Positions 19,771 to 28,741 of a DNA stretch of 64,000 nt are shown here, piece by piece (the stretch's first letter is position 1; every line of letters begins with the position of its first letter). Below the pieces are notes generated by a model. That model was not told the DNA's origin and searched no databases. It saw nothing but the letters and a program-made list of their open reading frames with translations. This stretch comes from JBBRZM01 sp963813635 (GTDB lineage Bacteria; Actinomycetota; Acidimicrobiia; IMCC26256; JBBRZM01): positions 620,001 through 684,000 of the forward strand of contig CAWEZO010000007.1 in assembly GCA_963813635.1 (NCBI GenBank), in the 5' to 3' direction. Made by a program: the position numbers and the translations under genes.

Positions 19771-19959
19771 ATGATGCGACTCATGGTGTGGTGGACGAAC
19801 GTCGTGGAGCGCACGCGACGTGACGAACGCGGTATGACGACGGCAGAGCTGCTGGGCAACGCCGCGCTCGGCATTGCGGCACTCGTGGTGATCTGGGCTG
19901 CGTTGCAGGCTCTCGGTGTCCACATCGTCGATTCGATCGGGAAACAGCTCGGGCTCTGA
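19771..19959 (+). CDS. Flp pilin-like small membrane protein
   Basis: 62 residues: a basic N-terminus, DERGMTTAELLGNAALGIAA with Glu five residues after the Gly as in type IV prepilin cleavage sites, and one hydrophobic helix. An AAAGGTGA ribosome-binding site precedes the ATG. It stands between tadC and tadE, where flp usually lies, so it is probably the major pilin, cleaved after the Gly by a prepilin peptidase not found in this window. Confidence 0.75.
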   Translation: MMRLMVWWTNVVERTRRDERGMTTAELLGNAALGIAALVVIWAALQALGVHIVDSIGKQLGL

Positions 19960-20002
19960 TCGACGCCGGCACACACTCAGTGGGTCGACGGCGGTGGCGG
20001 AT

Positions 20003-20407
20003 ATGACTGTGACGCACGACGCTGACGAGCGCGGCATGACCACGATCCAATACGTGACTGCGACGGCGATGTCGCTGTTCGTCTTCGTGATGATGGCCAA
20101 CTTCATCGTGTTCTTCTACGCCCGCGGTGCGGCGCGTGCCGCCGTCGACGAAGCGGCGCGCACGGGCGGGCGCAATGGCGCGTCGATCTCCGAGTGTGAG
20201 GCTCGTGCCCGCGAGACGCTGGACGGCCTGCTCAATGGATCCATGCGTGCGCAGGTGCAGCCCGTCCACTGCTCTCAGGACGTCGCGCCGGACGGCGTCG
20301 TCGTGCACGCCTCGACCGACGTGCATCTCGTCGGCTGGATACCGGGCGTGATACCCGACTGGACGTTCACGCTCAGGGGCCAGTCGGTGAAGGAGCAGTC
20401 GCCATGA
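20003..20407 (+). CDS. TadE-like pseudopilin
   Basis: 134 residues. It opens with ADERGMTTIQYVTATAMSLF (prepilin-like, but with Gln in place of Glu at the fifth position), followed by a hydrophobic helix and RAAVDEAARTGGRNGAS, a TadE hallmark. Cys pair in the C-terminal part. Its stop overlaps the next start. Confidence 0.75.
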   Translation: MTVTHDADERGMTTIQYVTATAMSLFVFVMMANFIVFFYARGAARAAVDEAARTGGRNGASISECEARARETLDGLLNGSMRAQVQPVHCSQDVAPDGVVVHASTDVHLVGWIPGVIPDWTFTLRGQSVKEQSP

Positions 20408-20854
20408 CGCAGTGGCAGCGCAGGCTGCGCGGGGCGCGTGGTGACGAGCGGGGCTTTGTTGCCGCCGAGCTGGTGCTCGGTGTCGGGCTGCTCTTGTTCC
20501 CGGTCGCGCTGCTCGTGCTCACGCTGCCGACGTGGTCGGAGCGCCAGGCGACCGGCCGGGCGATCGCCCGCGAGGTCGTCGCGCACGGTCGCGGTGGAGG
20601 GCACCTGCGATCAAGTTGCCGCGAACGACGTCGTCCGGAGCATGGCGGGCAATCTCGGTCTCGATCCGGCCGATGTTTCGGTCGCGCTCAACTGCACATC
20701 GGGCTCGCCGTTGCCGCGCGGCGGGAGTCTCACGGCGAGCGTCACTGTGCTGATCCCGGCCGTCGCCATCCCCACGATTGCGCAAGTGGGGCAGCGGCAC
20801 TGGACCATGCGTCACACCGAAGCGATCGACCCCTACCGCAGCTTCGAACCGTGA
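20404..20854 (+). CDS. TadE/F-like pseudopilin (one frameshift)
   Basis: About 150 residues: GDERGFVAAELVLGVGLLLF is a prepilin-type segment with Glu at position five. ERQATGRAIAREVVAHGR then changes frame near 20590 to VAVEGTCDQVAANDVVRSMA and ends DPYRSFEP. Coupled to the genes on both sides by ATGA/GTGA overlaps, it is a minor pilin of the Tad system. Confidence 0.7.
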
Positions 20855-21310
20855 GGCGCGCCGTGCGACCGCGTCCCGACGTGCACGACGGCGATGCCCG
20901 CGGCGAGTGCGGCACGATCACCCTGTGGATCCTGGGCCTGTGCCTCATGCTCTTCGCTCTCGGGGGCATCAGCCTCGATCTGTGGCGGGCGTTCTCCGAC
21001 CGCCGATCGCTCGCGTCCGCCGCCGACGCGGCTGCGGTCGTGGGCGGCACCGCGCTCGATGTCGACGCCTATCGCCACGACGGCGTCGTGCAACTGGATC
21101 CGGCGCTCGCCAAGGCTCGCGGTGGAAGCGAGCTTGCGCGATCAGGGGGATACGTCGGCACTGACAAACGTCCACGTGGACGCCGACACGCAAACGGTGC
21201 GGGTGACGGTGTACGGCGTGACGCACTTCTCGCTCCTGCAACTCCTGCCCGGCGCGCACGACTTCTCGATCACGGTCCACGCCAGCGCCCGTCCGCAAGC
21301 GTCGCCGTAG
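20851..21310 (+). CDS. TadG-like pilus protein (one frameshift)
   Basis: About 152 residues. An N-terminal hydrophobic helix follows GECGTITLWILGLCLMLFA, then the putative TadG signature (WRAFSDRRSLASAADAAAVVGG). The frame changes near 21118 to VEASLRDQGDTSALTNVHVD... and a small C-terminal beta domain. The GTG start overlaps the upstream stop. Short for TadG (often over 300 residues), so it belongs to the small TadE/G-like group. Last gene of the operon. Confidence 0.7.
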
Positions 21311-21506
21311 CGACACGCGCTGACACCTATCCAGAAGGGTTACGAGAGGACACGCGGATGTCTCTCGGGCTGGCTTGGGATGTCGGTGAAGGTGCAGTGA
21401 CTCGTTACAACTTTCTCGGAATCCGCGAGGCTGTAAGGGTCCCGATGGTTATGACCGAGCCACTTCCTGTGCGGGATGAGGTCACTGTCTTCATCTGGTT
21501 CCCCTG
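21311..21506. other. Intergenic stretch between tad operon and IS6 with an ECF-like -35 motif
   Basis: No convincing gene. A GAGAGG precedes an ATG at 21358 whose frame (MSLGLAWDVGEGAVTRYNFL) stays open into the IS element, so a gene start disrupted by IS6 is possible. It also contains CGTTACAACTTTCT at 21403-21416, identical to one arm of the divergent ECF promoter at 50002-50048. Confidence 0.3.
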
Positions 21507-22334
21507 GGCTCTGTTGCGTTGTCTCGGACCGTGCCGCGCCGGACTCGGACTTGGTGTCCGCGTCCATTTAGATCGTTCGGGCGAGTTCGCCGAACGCGTG
21601 CGCGACGCGCCGATTGGCGCGCGCATCAACCCCGAGTTCGTAGTGGCCGCGCCGAATGTTCTGCATCAGCGCGTGACCGCGCACGATCACTCGCGCCGAG
21701 TCGGTCGCGTTTGAGTCCACGCATCGGGCGGAGCCGGGCTTTGAGTCGCCCGTGGTCGGCCTCGATCCGATTGTTCGCGTACCGCGCCGTGTTGTGGAAC
21801 ACGGCCGGCATGAGCTCGTCAACGACCGCCAGCAGGGTCCAGGCCCGGTCGGTCACGACCTCGGCCGGTTCGTCGTGAGCGCCGAGCGCAGTGGCGAAGA
21901 ACCGTCGCGCGGCCCGGGTGTCGCGCCTGGGGGAGACGTAGACGTCGATGATCTGGCCGTACTGGTCGATCGCTCGGTAGACGTAGCGCCACCGGCCGGC
22001 GACCTTCACATAGGTCTCGTCCACGTACCAACGGTCACCGACCGCGTGTCGGCACGGCCGGGCCGCCTCCGCGAGGAGCGGCGTGAAGCGCTGCACCCAC
22101 CGGTAGACGGTGACGTGGTCGACCTCGATCCCACGCTCGGCCAGGAGCTCTTCGACATCGCGATAGGAAAGCCCGAACCGTAGGTACCAGCGCACAGCAA
22201 GGACGATGATCTCGGGTGGGAACCGGTAGCCCTTGAACGCCGAACTTTGGACCGCGGGTACCGGACGACAACGGCGACGCATCATCCCGCCACCCTCACC
22301 GCCCACCGCGACCATGCGCCAATGCAACAGAGCC
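21507..22334. mobile_element. IS6-family insertion sequence, copy 1
   Basis: 828 bp. It is bounded by GGCTCTGTTGCGTTG on the left and CAATGCAACAGAGCC on the right, the classic IS6/IS26-type terminal inverted repeats. It contains one transposase gene on the minus strand. No eight-base target duplication is visible at the borders, as expected after recombination or replicative events. It sits five bases beyond the stop of the F420 oxidoreductase gene. A related copy lies at 47771-48596. Confidence 0.9.
21568..22285 (-). CDS. IS6-family transposase (frameshift near 3' end)
   Basis: The HTH part (FPPEIIVLAVRWYLRFGLSY, RDVEELLAERGIEVDHVTVY) is followed by the DDE catalytic core: WYVDETYVKVAGRW (first Asp), VVTDRAWTLL (second Asp) and IEADHGRLKARLRPMRGLKR (Glu-containing end). 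The frame changes just after MRGLKR near 21715; the C-terminus RVIVRGHALMQNIRRGHYEL is in the next frame. About 238 residues, normal for IS6. With the frameshift taken literally the enzyme would be truncated after the DDE core. Confidence 0.88.
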
Positions 22335-22338
22335 TGGT

Positions 22339-23232
22339 TCAGACTGTCGGCGTCGACCAGGTGGGGTCGAGCAGGGTCGTGAGCGCCTCCATCTGCTCGA
22401 TGTGGTGCGCGACGGACGTGCTCGGGAATCGGTAGTTGAGGATGGTCGCGCCACTCGCGAGATGTTCGTGCGCCTGCTCGATGACCCGGTCGGCTTCGAG
22501 CAGCGGATCGAGTGCCGGCTCGGGCCAGAGCGCCACGTCGAGCGGCCGCGAGCGCTGCGCCCATGCCGGCGTCTCCTGCGCGCGGTCGAGCATTGTGCGC
22601 ACCTCGTCGGGTCCGATGATGAACGGCACCCACGCGTCGCCGAGCTCCACGGCTCGGCGGAGCGACGGCATGGTGCGGCCGCCGACCCAGATCGGCAGAC
22701 GTTCCTGGATCCCGGTCGGGTCGACGACGATGTCATCGAACGACCAGTGCGGGCCTTCATAGCGCGGCTCGGCTCGCCCCCACGAGGCGCGGATGGCTCG
22801 GATCGCGTCGTCAGACCGTTCACCTCGGCCAGCGAGTTCGCGCCCGAGCATCGCGAACTCCTCCTGGAGTGATCCCACGCCCACTCCGAGGATCACACGT
22901 CCCTTGCTCAAGCGATCGAGAGTGCCGTAGTGCTTCACGACCTCGAGTGGGTGGTGGTACGGCAGCACGACCATGTTGGTGGCGAGGCGAACCCGGTCGG
23001 TCATGGCCGCGAGATATGACAGCGTGGACAGGAGGTCCCAGTAGCGCTTTCCCCGGCGTGCTTCGACGTCGATGGGCACCGCGATGTGCTCGCTCGCGGT
23101 GAGGTGGTGGTAGCCGAACTGGTCGGCCGCCCGCGCGACCGCGACGAGATCATCGACGGTCGCGTCGACCTCCCACGGGTTGTGCGCGCGTGGCAACAGG
23201 ATGACGATCGGCGTGATGATCCCGAGACGCAT
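22339..23232 (-). CDS. LLM-class F420-dependent oxidoreductase
   Basis: 297 residues from the ATG at 23232 (MRLGIITPIVILLPRAHNPW). Family features: DDLVAVARAADQFGYHHLTASEHIA, MTDRVRLATNMVVLPYHHPL, LGVGVGSLQEEFAMLG and LPIWVGGRTMPSLRRAVELGDAWVP. Luciferase-like monooxygenase-fold enzymes of this group use the deazaflavin F420 for hydride transfer; the substrate is not known. The open frame upstream of 23232 is not protein-like. The stop is five bases from the IS6 end, so the insertion just spared the gene. Confidence 0.88.
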   Translation of the reverse strand: MRLGIITPIVILLPRAHNPWEVDATVDDLVAVARAADQFGYHHLTASEHIAVPIDVEARRGKRYWDLLSTLSYLAAMTDRVRLATNMVVLPYHHPLEVVKHYGTLDRLSKGRVILGVGVGSLQEEFAMLGRELAGRGERSDDAIRAIRASWGRAEPRYEGPHWSFDDIVVDPTGIQERLPIWVGGRTMPSLRRAVELGDAWVPFIIGPDEVRTMLDRAQETPAWAQRSRPLDVALWPEPALDPLLEADRVIEQAHEHLASGATILNYRFPSTSVAHHIEQMEALTTLLDPTWSTPTV

Positions 23233-23312
23233 GACCGCGCAGGTTACGTGCCGTCGAAGCTCGTCAGTCGCGGCAGCCCACGTTTCGGTGGCTACTGACG
23301 CCCGTACCGCGC

Positions 23313-23420
23313 TCAGGGGGCGCCGGGGAAGAGCTCGAAGCCCTCGAAGTCGAAACCGGACGAGACGATGCAGCAGACGAGAGCGTCCGTGTCCGACGGA
23401 AGGGTGCGTTGCCACAGCCT
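23313..23420 (-). pseudogene. 3' fragment of a cupin_5 (DUF985-like) gene
   Basis: The minus strand reads HRLWQRTLPSDTDALVCCIV then SSGFDFEGFELFPGAP and a stop, the C-terminal signature (xVSPGFDFxxFEL) of cupin_5 proteins. Only about 35 codons remain. The upstream (higher-coordinate) part is replaced by repeat copy A, whose edge lies at 23423, so the gene was cut at that junction. Confidence 0.65.
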
Positions 23421-23422
23421 GT

Positions 23423-23878
23423 GGGTGCCGGAAACTCGTCCGGCATGCTGAGCAGGCGTTTCGCGCGACGTGATCGGATCCGTCGCGATGCCGCCCGTTC
23501 GTCTTCAGCTCGCCGGAGTCCCGACGAGCCAGCGGATCGTGCCGGAGTCCTCAGAGGGTCCGAACCCTGTCCGACCGAGACAAGCGTTCGGGGGCGATGG
23601 AGGACGCCGGAGCGTCACCGCTGACCGCCGGGCGGGCTCGGTCCGACGGCGCGAGCGCGTGATGCTACAAAACGATTTGCGCTCGCGGTGCGGTGATACG
23701 TGCGGTTCGGGCTCTCCTACGGCGACGCGAGGGTGCGTCCGCCGCGGAAGGATGGGTCGTTTTGTCGGGACGTCGGTTGAGCGGTGCTTCGTTCCCGGCG
23801 GCCGGGGGTTTCGATACGTGAACCGCTGACAGTCGGTGGCGCGCTCGCGCCACGACTGAAGAGCTCCGAGGTCGTGAT
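23423..23878. repeat. Dispersed ~450-bp repeat, copy A
   Basis: From GGTGCCGGAAACTCGTCCGG to CTGAAGAGCTCCGAGGTCG. Related copies are at 32331-32784, 53090-53529 and 59614-59933. Inside, near 23675-23735, is a degenerate version of a segment encoding ALAVRWYLRFGLSYRDA, matching the HTH part of the IS6 transposase. No intact gene. It abuts the cut cupin gene. In copies A and B the HNH nuclease gene follows directly. Confidence 0.75.
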
Positions 23879-23889
23879 ATTCAGAGCCT

Positions 23890-24626
23890 GTGGCTGACAC
23901 CCCGACGGCTCGAGGAGCTGTCCTGGGCGTTGCACTGGCGCTCATGTTGGCGTTGGGGGCGTGTGGCGGGGGTGGCACGTCGACGAGTGCGAAGCAGGCG
24001 ACCCCGACCTCGACGGAGCCGACGACCACGACGACCTCGGTGCTGTCGACCCCGACGACGACGGCTCCGTCACCTCCGCCGCTTGCGCCAGCCCCGACGC
24101 TGGCGCCAGGGCTTGTCCAACTCACGATCGCGGGGCCCACCCACACCGACAGCTACGGAGCTTCTTCGGCGACTGGCAAGACGTCGACCATGATTGCCAG
24201 GACACACGCGCCGAGGTGCTGATCGCAGCGTCGGCTGTGCCGATCACGATGAAGCCCGGCACCTGCACCGTCGCGTCGGGACAGTGGACCGACCCGTGGT
24301 CCGCGCAGGTGACGACCGATGCGCGTGCACTCGACGTCGATCATGATGTTCCGCTCGCGAACGCGTGGCGATCAGGAGCTTGGGCGTGGGACTCCACCCG
24401 GCTCCACACGTACGCGAACGACCTCGCGGACGCTGATCACCTCAACGCGATCGTTCTCGGCGAGAACCGTTCGAAGGGCGACGGGGGACCCGAGCAGTGG
24501 AAGCCACCCTCGCCTGGGTCGTGGTGTCACTACGCGCTCGCCTGGGATCACGTGAAAGCGACGTGGGGGTTGACCGCAACCCCGGCCGAGTGGTCTGCGC
24601 TCGTGGCGATGACGGCGACGTGTTGA
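23890..24626 (+). CDS. Secreted lipoprotein with HNH endonuclease domain, copy 1 (frameshift at domain junction)
   Basis: GTG start. The signal peptide has a lipobox (LALMLALGACGGGG), then a Thr/Pro linker, PTHTDSYGA. A -1 frame change near 24160 leads to FFGDWQDVDHDCQDTRAEVL and the nuclease core: ALDVDHDVPLANAWRSGAW (DH catalytic pair), LGENRSKGDGGPEQWKPP, WCHYALAWDHVKATWGLT. This is the DUF1524-like HNH family of exported actinobacterial nucleases. The same frame break is present in copy 2, so it predates the duplication or is a shared artefact; it falls exactly between linker and catalytic domain. Confidence 0.7.
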
Positions 24627-24972
24627 CAAACCGTGCGCTCATCTGTTGAACGCGGCAGTACGAATCGCAGCGGTCGCCGCGAGGCGTCGGGGCTAGTAGC
24701 CAAGGCTCGCACTGGTTGCGCCTTGGTGGCGACCACGGGACTGGCGGTCTGTCGAGGAACAACCCGTCGCGTCAGAGTGCGCGACTGTGCTCTCCTCGGA
24801 CGGAGACTGCGTTTGAGCGCCCGTGCCGGGCACAGCGTCCGCCGGTGTTGCTCGCGACTGGCGAGCGTCCTCGACCGGCACTTCTGCCGTACCCGTAGGC
24901 GCGTAAGGCAAGTCCGGTGGGCTCCGGACGCGGATACGCGGATCGTCCAGCGCTCGTTCTTCCTCTGACCTG

Positions 24973-25962
24973 CTAGCGACGCAGCGTGCGCCGAGTAGCG
25001 ATCAGCAACCCGACGCCGACGAGGATCAGGAGGCCGCCTGCCGCCAGTACTGGCAGTACGTCAGGGCCGGTCGACACGAGGACATGAGTTTGAGGAGGAA
25101 TCGTCGTCGGGATGGCGGGGGTCGTCGTCGACGAGCTTGGGACCGTTGTCGAGGGGTCGGAGACGTTCAGGCCGACGGTGACAGTCACGCTCCCAGCGGT
25201 GGTCGAGGAAGTGACCTTGATCCTGATGGTGTCTGGTGCGACCGGGGCGGTCGGTGTGCCGGAGACGACACCGGTCACCGGGTCGAAGACGATTCCGGGC
25301 GGGACGTCATCGAGGAGGTCGTAGCTGACGGTCCCCGTGAAGCCGGAGGGCGCCAGCGGTGCGCTCTCCATCGGCACGCCCTGCTCGCACGAGATGTACT
25401 GCGCCTCGGGCGTGACCGCCAGGTCGACCAGGTTGAAGGTCAGCGGCGCCGGGGTGCTGCCGTCGGTGTTGTTCACGCTGCCGACCACCCAGGTCGACGA
25501 GGTGCCAAAGCCAGGTGCCGTGAGGACGCCGGCCGTGAACTTCACAGTGATGGGCGACGGAACCGACGCACTCTCGGTCACGAGCCGGAGGTTGTAGAAG
25601 CCGGCGGTAGTGAGCTTGAACGAGCAGTCGACGTGCTGCGAGCTGGTGATGGCTTGGCCGTTGCCATCGACCAACGACGCGATCCCACAGGTGCCCGGAC
25701 CGCTCCATTGAACCTGGGTGGGCTGCAAGTAGCTTGCGTCGACGCGCCATGCGTCCGAGATTCGGAAGAGGGCGCCGTCCATGGTCCCGGAGCTGTCAGC
25801 GACCGTCACCGAAAACTCGGGCATGGCGGCGCCGTGGCCAGCGGTCGTGATGTTGCTCGAAGGAGTCGTGACGCCAGCGGCTGCCGGAGCCACTCCAACG
25901 AAGACCGTCAGCATCCCCATTGCCAAGAACGCGGCTGCCGCGCGAACTCCTCGATGCCTCAC
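24973..25962 (-). CDS. Secreted cell-surface protein with putative Ig domain and C-terminal membrane anchor
   Basis: 329 residues. Signal peptide (RAAAAFLAMGMLTVFVGVAPAAA), beta-rich body with a few Cys, and an Ig-like segment of the He_PIG kind (LLDDVPPGIVFDPVTGVVSG). A Thr/Ser/Pro stalk follows, then a C-terminal hydrophobic helix with a basic tail (LLIATRRTLRR). The residues before it (LVSTGPD) resemble a sorting signal but lack a full LPxTG. Likely surface-exposed; ligand unknown. Isolated between the HNH duplication and IS256. The 285 bases beyond its stop hold no gene I can support. Confidence 0.75.
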   Translation of the reverse strand: MRHRGVRAAAAFLAMGMLTVFVGVAPAAAGVTTPSSNITTAGHGAAMPEFSVTVADSSGTMDGALFRISDAWRVDASYLQPTQVQWSGPGTCGIASLVDGNGQAITSSQHVDCSFKLTTAGFYNLRLVTESASVPSPITVKFTAGVLTAPGFGTSSTWVVGSVNNTDGSTPAPLTFNLVDLAVTPEAQYISCEQGVPMESAPLAPSGFTGTVSYDLLDDVPPGIVFDPVTGVVSGTPTAPVAPDTIRIKVTSSTTAGSVTVTVGLNVSDPSTTVPSSSTTTPAIPTTIPPQTHVLVSTGPDVLPVLAAGGLLILVGVGLLIATRRTLRR

Positions 25963-26074
25963 GACTCAATGCTACGAGGGAACCCTGCACGAAGCCTTGA
26001 TGCTCACCGGACCCGGCGACGAGGGCCTCTTGCCAAGCCACTGTCCAGAGATTCTTCGGAATGGGGTGGCGGGG

Positions 26075-27509
26075 GTCACGTCCGCTGAGGTGGTGTGCGA
26101 TGACGGTCGCGTCAACCTCGTGGTGATGTTCTATCCGACTTCGGCGAGTTGTGCTGCGGTCACCTCCCGGGGCTGGTCGGCGAGGTCGCCATCGATGACG
26201 CGCATGCGGGCTTTGGTGAGGCTCTCGGCGCTCATGTAGCGGCGTGCGACGGCCCACTCGTCGTGTTGTTCGGCGAGCACGGCGCCGACGAGACGGATCA
26301 TCGAGGAGCGGTTCGGGAAGATCCCGACGACGTCGGTGCGACGGCGGAGTTCCTTGTTGAGTCGTTCTTGGGGATTGTTGGATCGGATCTGACGCCAGTG
26401 CTCTTTGGGGAACGCGGTGAAGGCCAACACGTCGGGAGCGGCGTCGACGAGCATCACTGCCGCGTCGGCGAAGCGTTCCTCGAGTTGGGCGACGACCCGT
26501 GCGTGTTGCGCCCAGGTGGTGGTCGGCGTCGGGTTGTTCGAAGATCGAGCGCACGAGGGTCGCGACCATCGCTTGCGCGGACTTCGGCACGCGGGTCAGC
26601 AAGTTGCGCACGAAGTGTGTGCGACACCGCTGCCAGCTCGCGCCGGGCAACACGCCGCCGATCGCGTTCTTCAGCCCTTCGTGGGCGTCGGAGATCACCA
26701 GCTGCACGCCCGAGAGGCCCCGGGCGACCAGCGACCGCAGGAACGCGGTCCAGCCGGCGCCGTCTTCGGTGGTGAACACGTCCACACCGAGGATCTCGCG
26801 GTGTCCCTCGACGTTCACGCCGGTCGCGATGACACACGCGACGTTCACGATCCGGCCGCCTTCGCGGACCTTCTGGGTGAGCGCGTCGACCCACACGTAC
26901 GTGTAGGGACCAGCGTCGAGGGGCCGGGTTCGGAACGCTTCCACGATCACATCGAGAGACTTGGCGAGCTCGGAAACCTGCGACTTGGAGATCCCCTCGA
27001 TCCCCATCGCCTTGACGACATCATCGACGCGCCGCGTCGAGACACCCTCGACGTAGCACTGGGCGACGACCGCGACCATCGCCTGTTCCGCCCGCCGACG
27101 CGGCTCGAGCAACCACCCCGGAAAGTAACTCCCTTGACGGAGCTTCGGGATCGCCAAGTCGATCGTGCCCGCCCGGGTATCCCACCGACGTTGGCGATAC
27201 CCGTTGCGGACATTCGACCGCTCCCGGGTCCGCTCCGCGTAGCCGGCGTTACACACCGCCGATGCCTCCGCGCCCATCAACTGCTCCACGAACGTCTGCC
27301 AACATCGAGCGGACCAGATCCGGATCCGCCTCCGCGAGATGCTGCACGAGCCACTCGCGCGGGTCCATCATGTTGGGGACTGCCACCGTGTTCCTCCTCA
27401 TGTCGATCCTTGTGGAAGGTCTTCATGAGGTTGACGCGGTGGCCGTCGCGTCCGAGGGACCCTCAGCCCCTCAAACGACTACCCCGCACACCACACCCGT
27501 GGACGTGAC
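26075..27509. mobile_element. IS256-family insertion sequence, copy 1
   Basis: About 1435 bp. Ends share the inverted repeat GTCACGTCC-N6-GTGGTGTGCG (left) with its complement on the right (ending GGACGTGAC). Homologous to 60874-62306. It interrupts a Tc-toxin-like gene on its right side (27510). No target duplication recognised. Confidence 0.88.
26131..27401 (-). CDS. IS256-family transposase, copy 1 (two frameshifts)
   Basis: Homologous throughout to the intact copy at 60930-62198. It has an extra base near 27298 and another near 26530 (ggtcggcgtcggg against ggtcgcgtcggg in copy 2), which break the frame at both ends. The middle part retains GNAGYAERTRERSNVRNGYR, YVWVDALTQKVREGG, VISDAHEGLKNAIGGVLPGA and the C(2)H region WQRCRTHFVRNLL. 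The C-terminal part has FPKEHWRQIRSNNPQERLNK with the catalytic Glu. As written the copy is inactive. Confidence 0.9.
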
Positions 27510-27706
27510 TTCGCGATGGGGACCGACATCGAACCGGTACCGGTGACCGGATTGGCAGCGAACTTCTCGCCGATGCCACGAATAGCGCCGCCACCCTTCG
27601 GAAGAGAAATGGATGGCGGAGCGAGTTGCCATTGATCTGAGGAATCTCTTGTCCCGTCGTTCGCGCCCGGCTGGTTTTCCTCGCTCGTGCTGGGCGCCAC
27701 CGCCAC
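27510..27706 (-). pseudogene. 5' fragment of an SpvB/TcaC-type insecticidal toxin-complex gene
   Basis: Starts with GTG (27706) behind GGAGGGGG and reads PSISLPKGGGAIRGIGEKFA then NPVTGTGSMSVPIAKSRPRV. That is the characteristic N-terminus of SpvB-domain / Tc toxin B-component proteins, which are normally over 1500 residues. The gene is cut after about 65 codons by the IS256 element. No matching continuation is seen on the far side of the IS, so the rest has been deleted. Confidence 0.75.
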
Positions 27707-27777
27707 CCCCTCCAGGTCGCGTCAGAAGTCAGGTCGTGTGCCGATCGGGCTCCGTGCCGCGTGTATAGCTGAGGCTC

Positions 27778-28203
27778 GTGGCGAACGCCACCGAAGATAG
27801 ACGGCGAACGCTGTCGAGCATGCGCGCGAGTTGCTGGACGACGCGGTGGGCCACCAACTCGGCAGCGAAGGCGAGAACGCAGATGGTCGCATCGACTATC
27901 GAGCGCATCTGGCGAGTCTTGAGCTCGCAGTTGCGAAGTGTCGAGACTGCCAAGGGGGCGCCGGATCCGCTGGTTGATCTCGGACCGCTCAGCCGTGCCC
28001 TTCCTGATGCAACCCTGAGCGATTACCAGGAGAAGTTCATCCTCGATGGACCGATCGAAGGTCGGTCCATCGGCCCCATCAGCTTCGGTGGGATCTCGGT
28101 GGCCCCCGGAGACGCTGTTCCTACAACCGTCACCGCGCTGCACCGCATCGGAGGCCAGGAACCCATGGAACTCGTCAACAACCTGGCAGGTCATTACACC
28201 TAG
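27778..28203 (+). CDS. Hypothetical protein upstream of STAND module (two compensating frameshifts)
   Basis: The GTG at 27778 opens MANATEDRR. The best protein-like reading then passes through the neighbouring frame (AVEHARELLDDAVGHQLGSE, GRIDYRAHLASLELAVAKCRD) and returns near the G run at 27951 to LVDLGPLSRALPDATLSDYQ, EKFILDGPIEGRSIGPISFG and a stop at 28203. About 140 residues. I do not recognise the family. It lies 58 bases before the next gene on the same strand, so an operon with the two genes below is likely. Confidence 0.45.
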   Translation: MANATEDRRRTLSSMRASCWTTRWATNSAAKARTQMVASTIERIWRVLSSQLRSVETAKGAPDPLVDLGPLSRALPDATLSDYQEKFILDGPIEGRSIGPISFGGISVAPGDAVPTTVTALHRIGGQEPMELVNNLAGHYT

Positions 28204-28261
28204 CGCGTGCACCGCCGCTGTGCGAGCCTATGGAGCGCGGTGGTCGAGGGGGGAGGCTCTA

Positions 28262-28738
28262 GTGGATCCAATAACTGCAGTTGTTGCTGCGATCGTCGCT
28301 GCTGCGTCGTCGACCGCGGGCACAGTGGTCAGCGAGGAATTGAAAAAGGCGTATGGGGCGCTCAGGTCGAAGATCCTCTCCTTGTTCGGGAGCGACCCGG
28401 TCGTCGAGGTCACCGTCGACGCAGTCGAAACAAACCACGAGTCGCCCAAGGCAGTGGCGGCCTTGACGCGTGCCCTCTCCGCGTATGACCTCAAGGACCC
28501 TGAACTCCAGGAGCTCGCCGAGAAGGTCCACCAGGCCGTGGGCCCGGCGCGAATCGAGAACGCGTTGCGGGTAGCAGAGAACGCCGTCGCGGACAACAAC
28601 CGGGTAAAAGTGACGCCCTCGCCGGACTTCGCCGGTTCGATCAAGAACGAGATGGAGGTCGGGAAGGGCGCGCACGCCACGGGCAACGATGTGGGCGTGA
28701 GCTTCATCGATTCGTCGGACCCGTTGCCTCCTGGCTGA
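28262..28738 (+). CDS. Small protein with hydrophobic N-terminus, partner of the STAND ATPase
   Basis: 158 residues. The GTG follows GGGGGAGG. The N-terminus is ITAVVAAIVAAASSTAGTVV then SEELKKAYGALRSKILSLFG, a plan common in small actinobacterial proteins encoded beside NTPase signalling proteins. A helical middle follows. The C-terminal stretch SIKNEMEVGKGAHATGNDVG is Gly/Asn-rich and resembles the amyloid-type signalling motifs linked to NLR-like proteins (inference from appearance only). The stop is three bases before the ATPase start. Possible role: membrane-active effector or adaptor triggered by the ATPase. Confidence 0.6.
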   Translation: MDPITAVVAAIVAAASSTAGTVVSEELKKAYGALRSKILSLFGSDPVVEVTVDAVETNHESPKAVAALTRALSAYDLKDPELQELAEKVHQAVGPARIENALRVAENAVADNNRVKVTPSPDFAGSIKNEMEVGKGAHATGNDVGVSFIDSSDPLPPG

Positions 28739-28741
28739 ACG

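Larger units (their letters stand above)
23418..24687. repeat. 1270-bp direct duplication, copy 1
   Basis: Nearly identical, same length and same orientation as 32326-33595 (constant offset 8908). It comprises the dispersed repeat plus the HNH lipoprotein gene and about 60 bases after it. Only scattered substitutions and compensating small indels separate the copies. Flanking sequence is unrelated at both ends. Confidence 0.88.

Noticed and set aside
24688..24972. ORFs in the stretch after HNH copy 1
   Set aside because: No start with ribosome-binding site and no protein-like composition; treated as non-coding.
27463..28212. 249-codon minus-strand ORF overlapping the hypothetical gene at 27778
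   Set aside because: Its C-terminal part is in a different frame from the recognisable SpvB fragment, and the rest is a shadow of the plus-strand gene.
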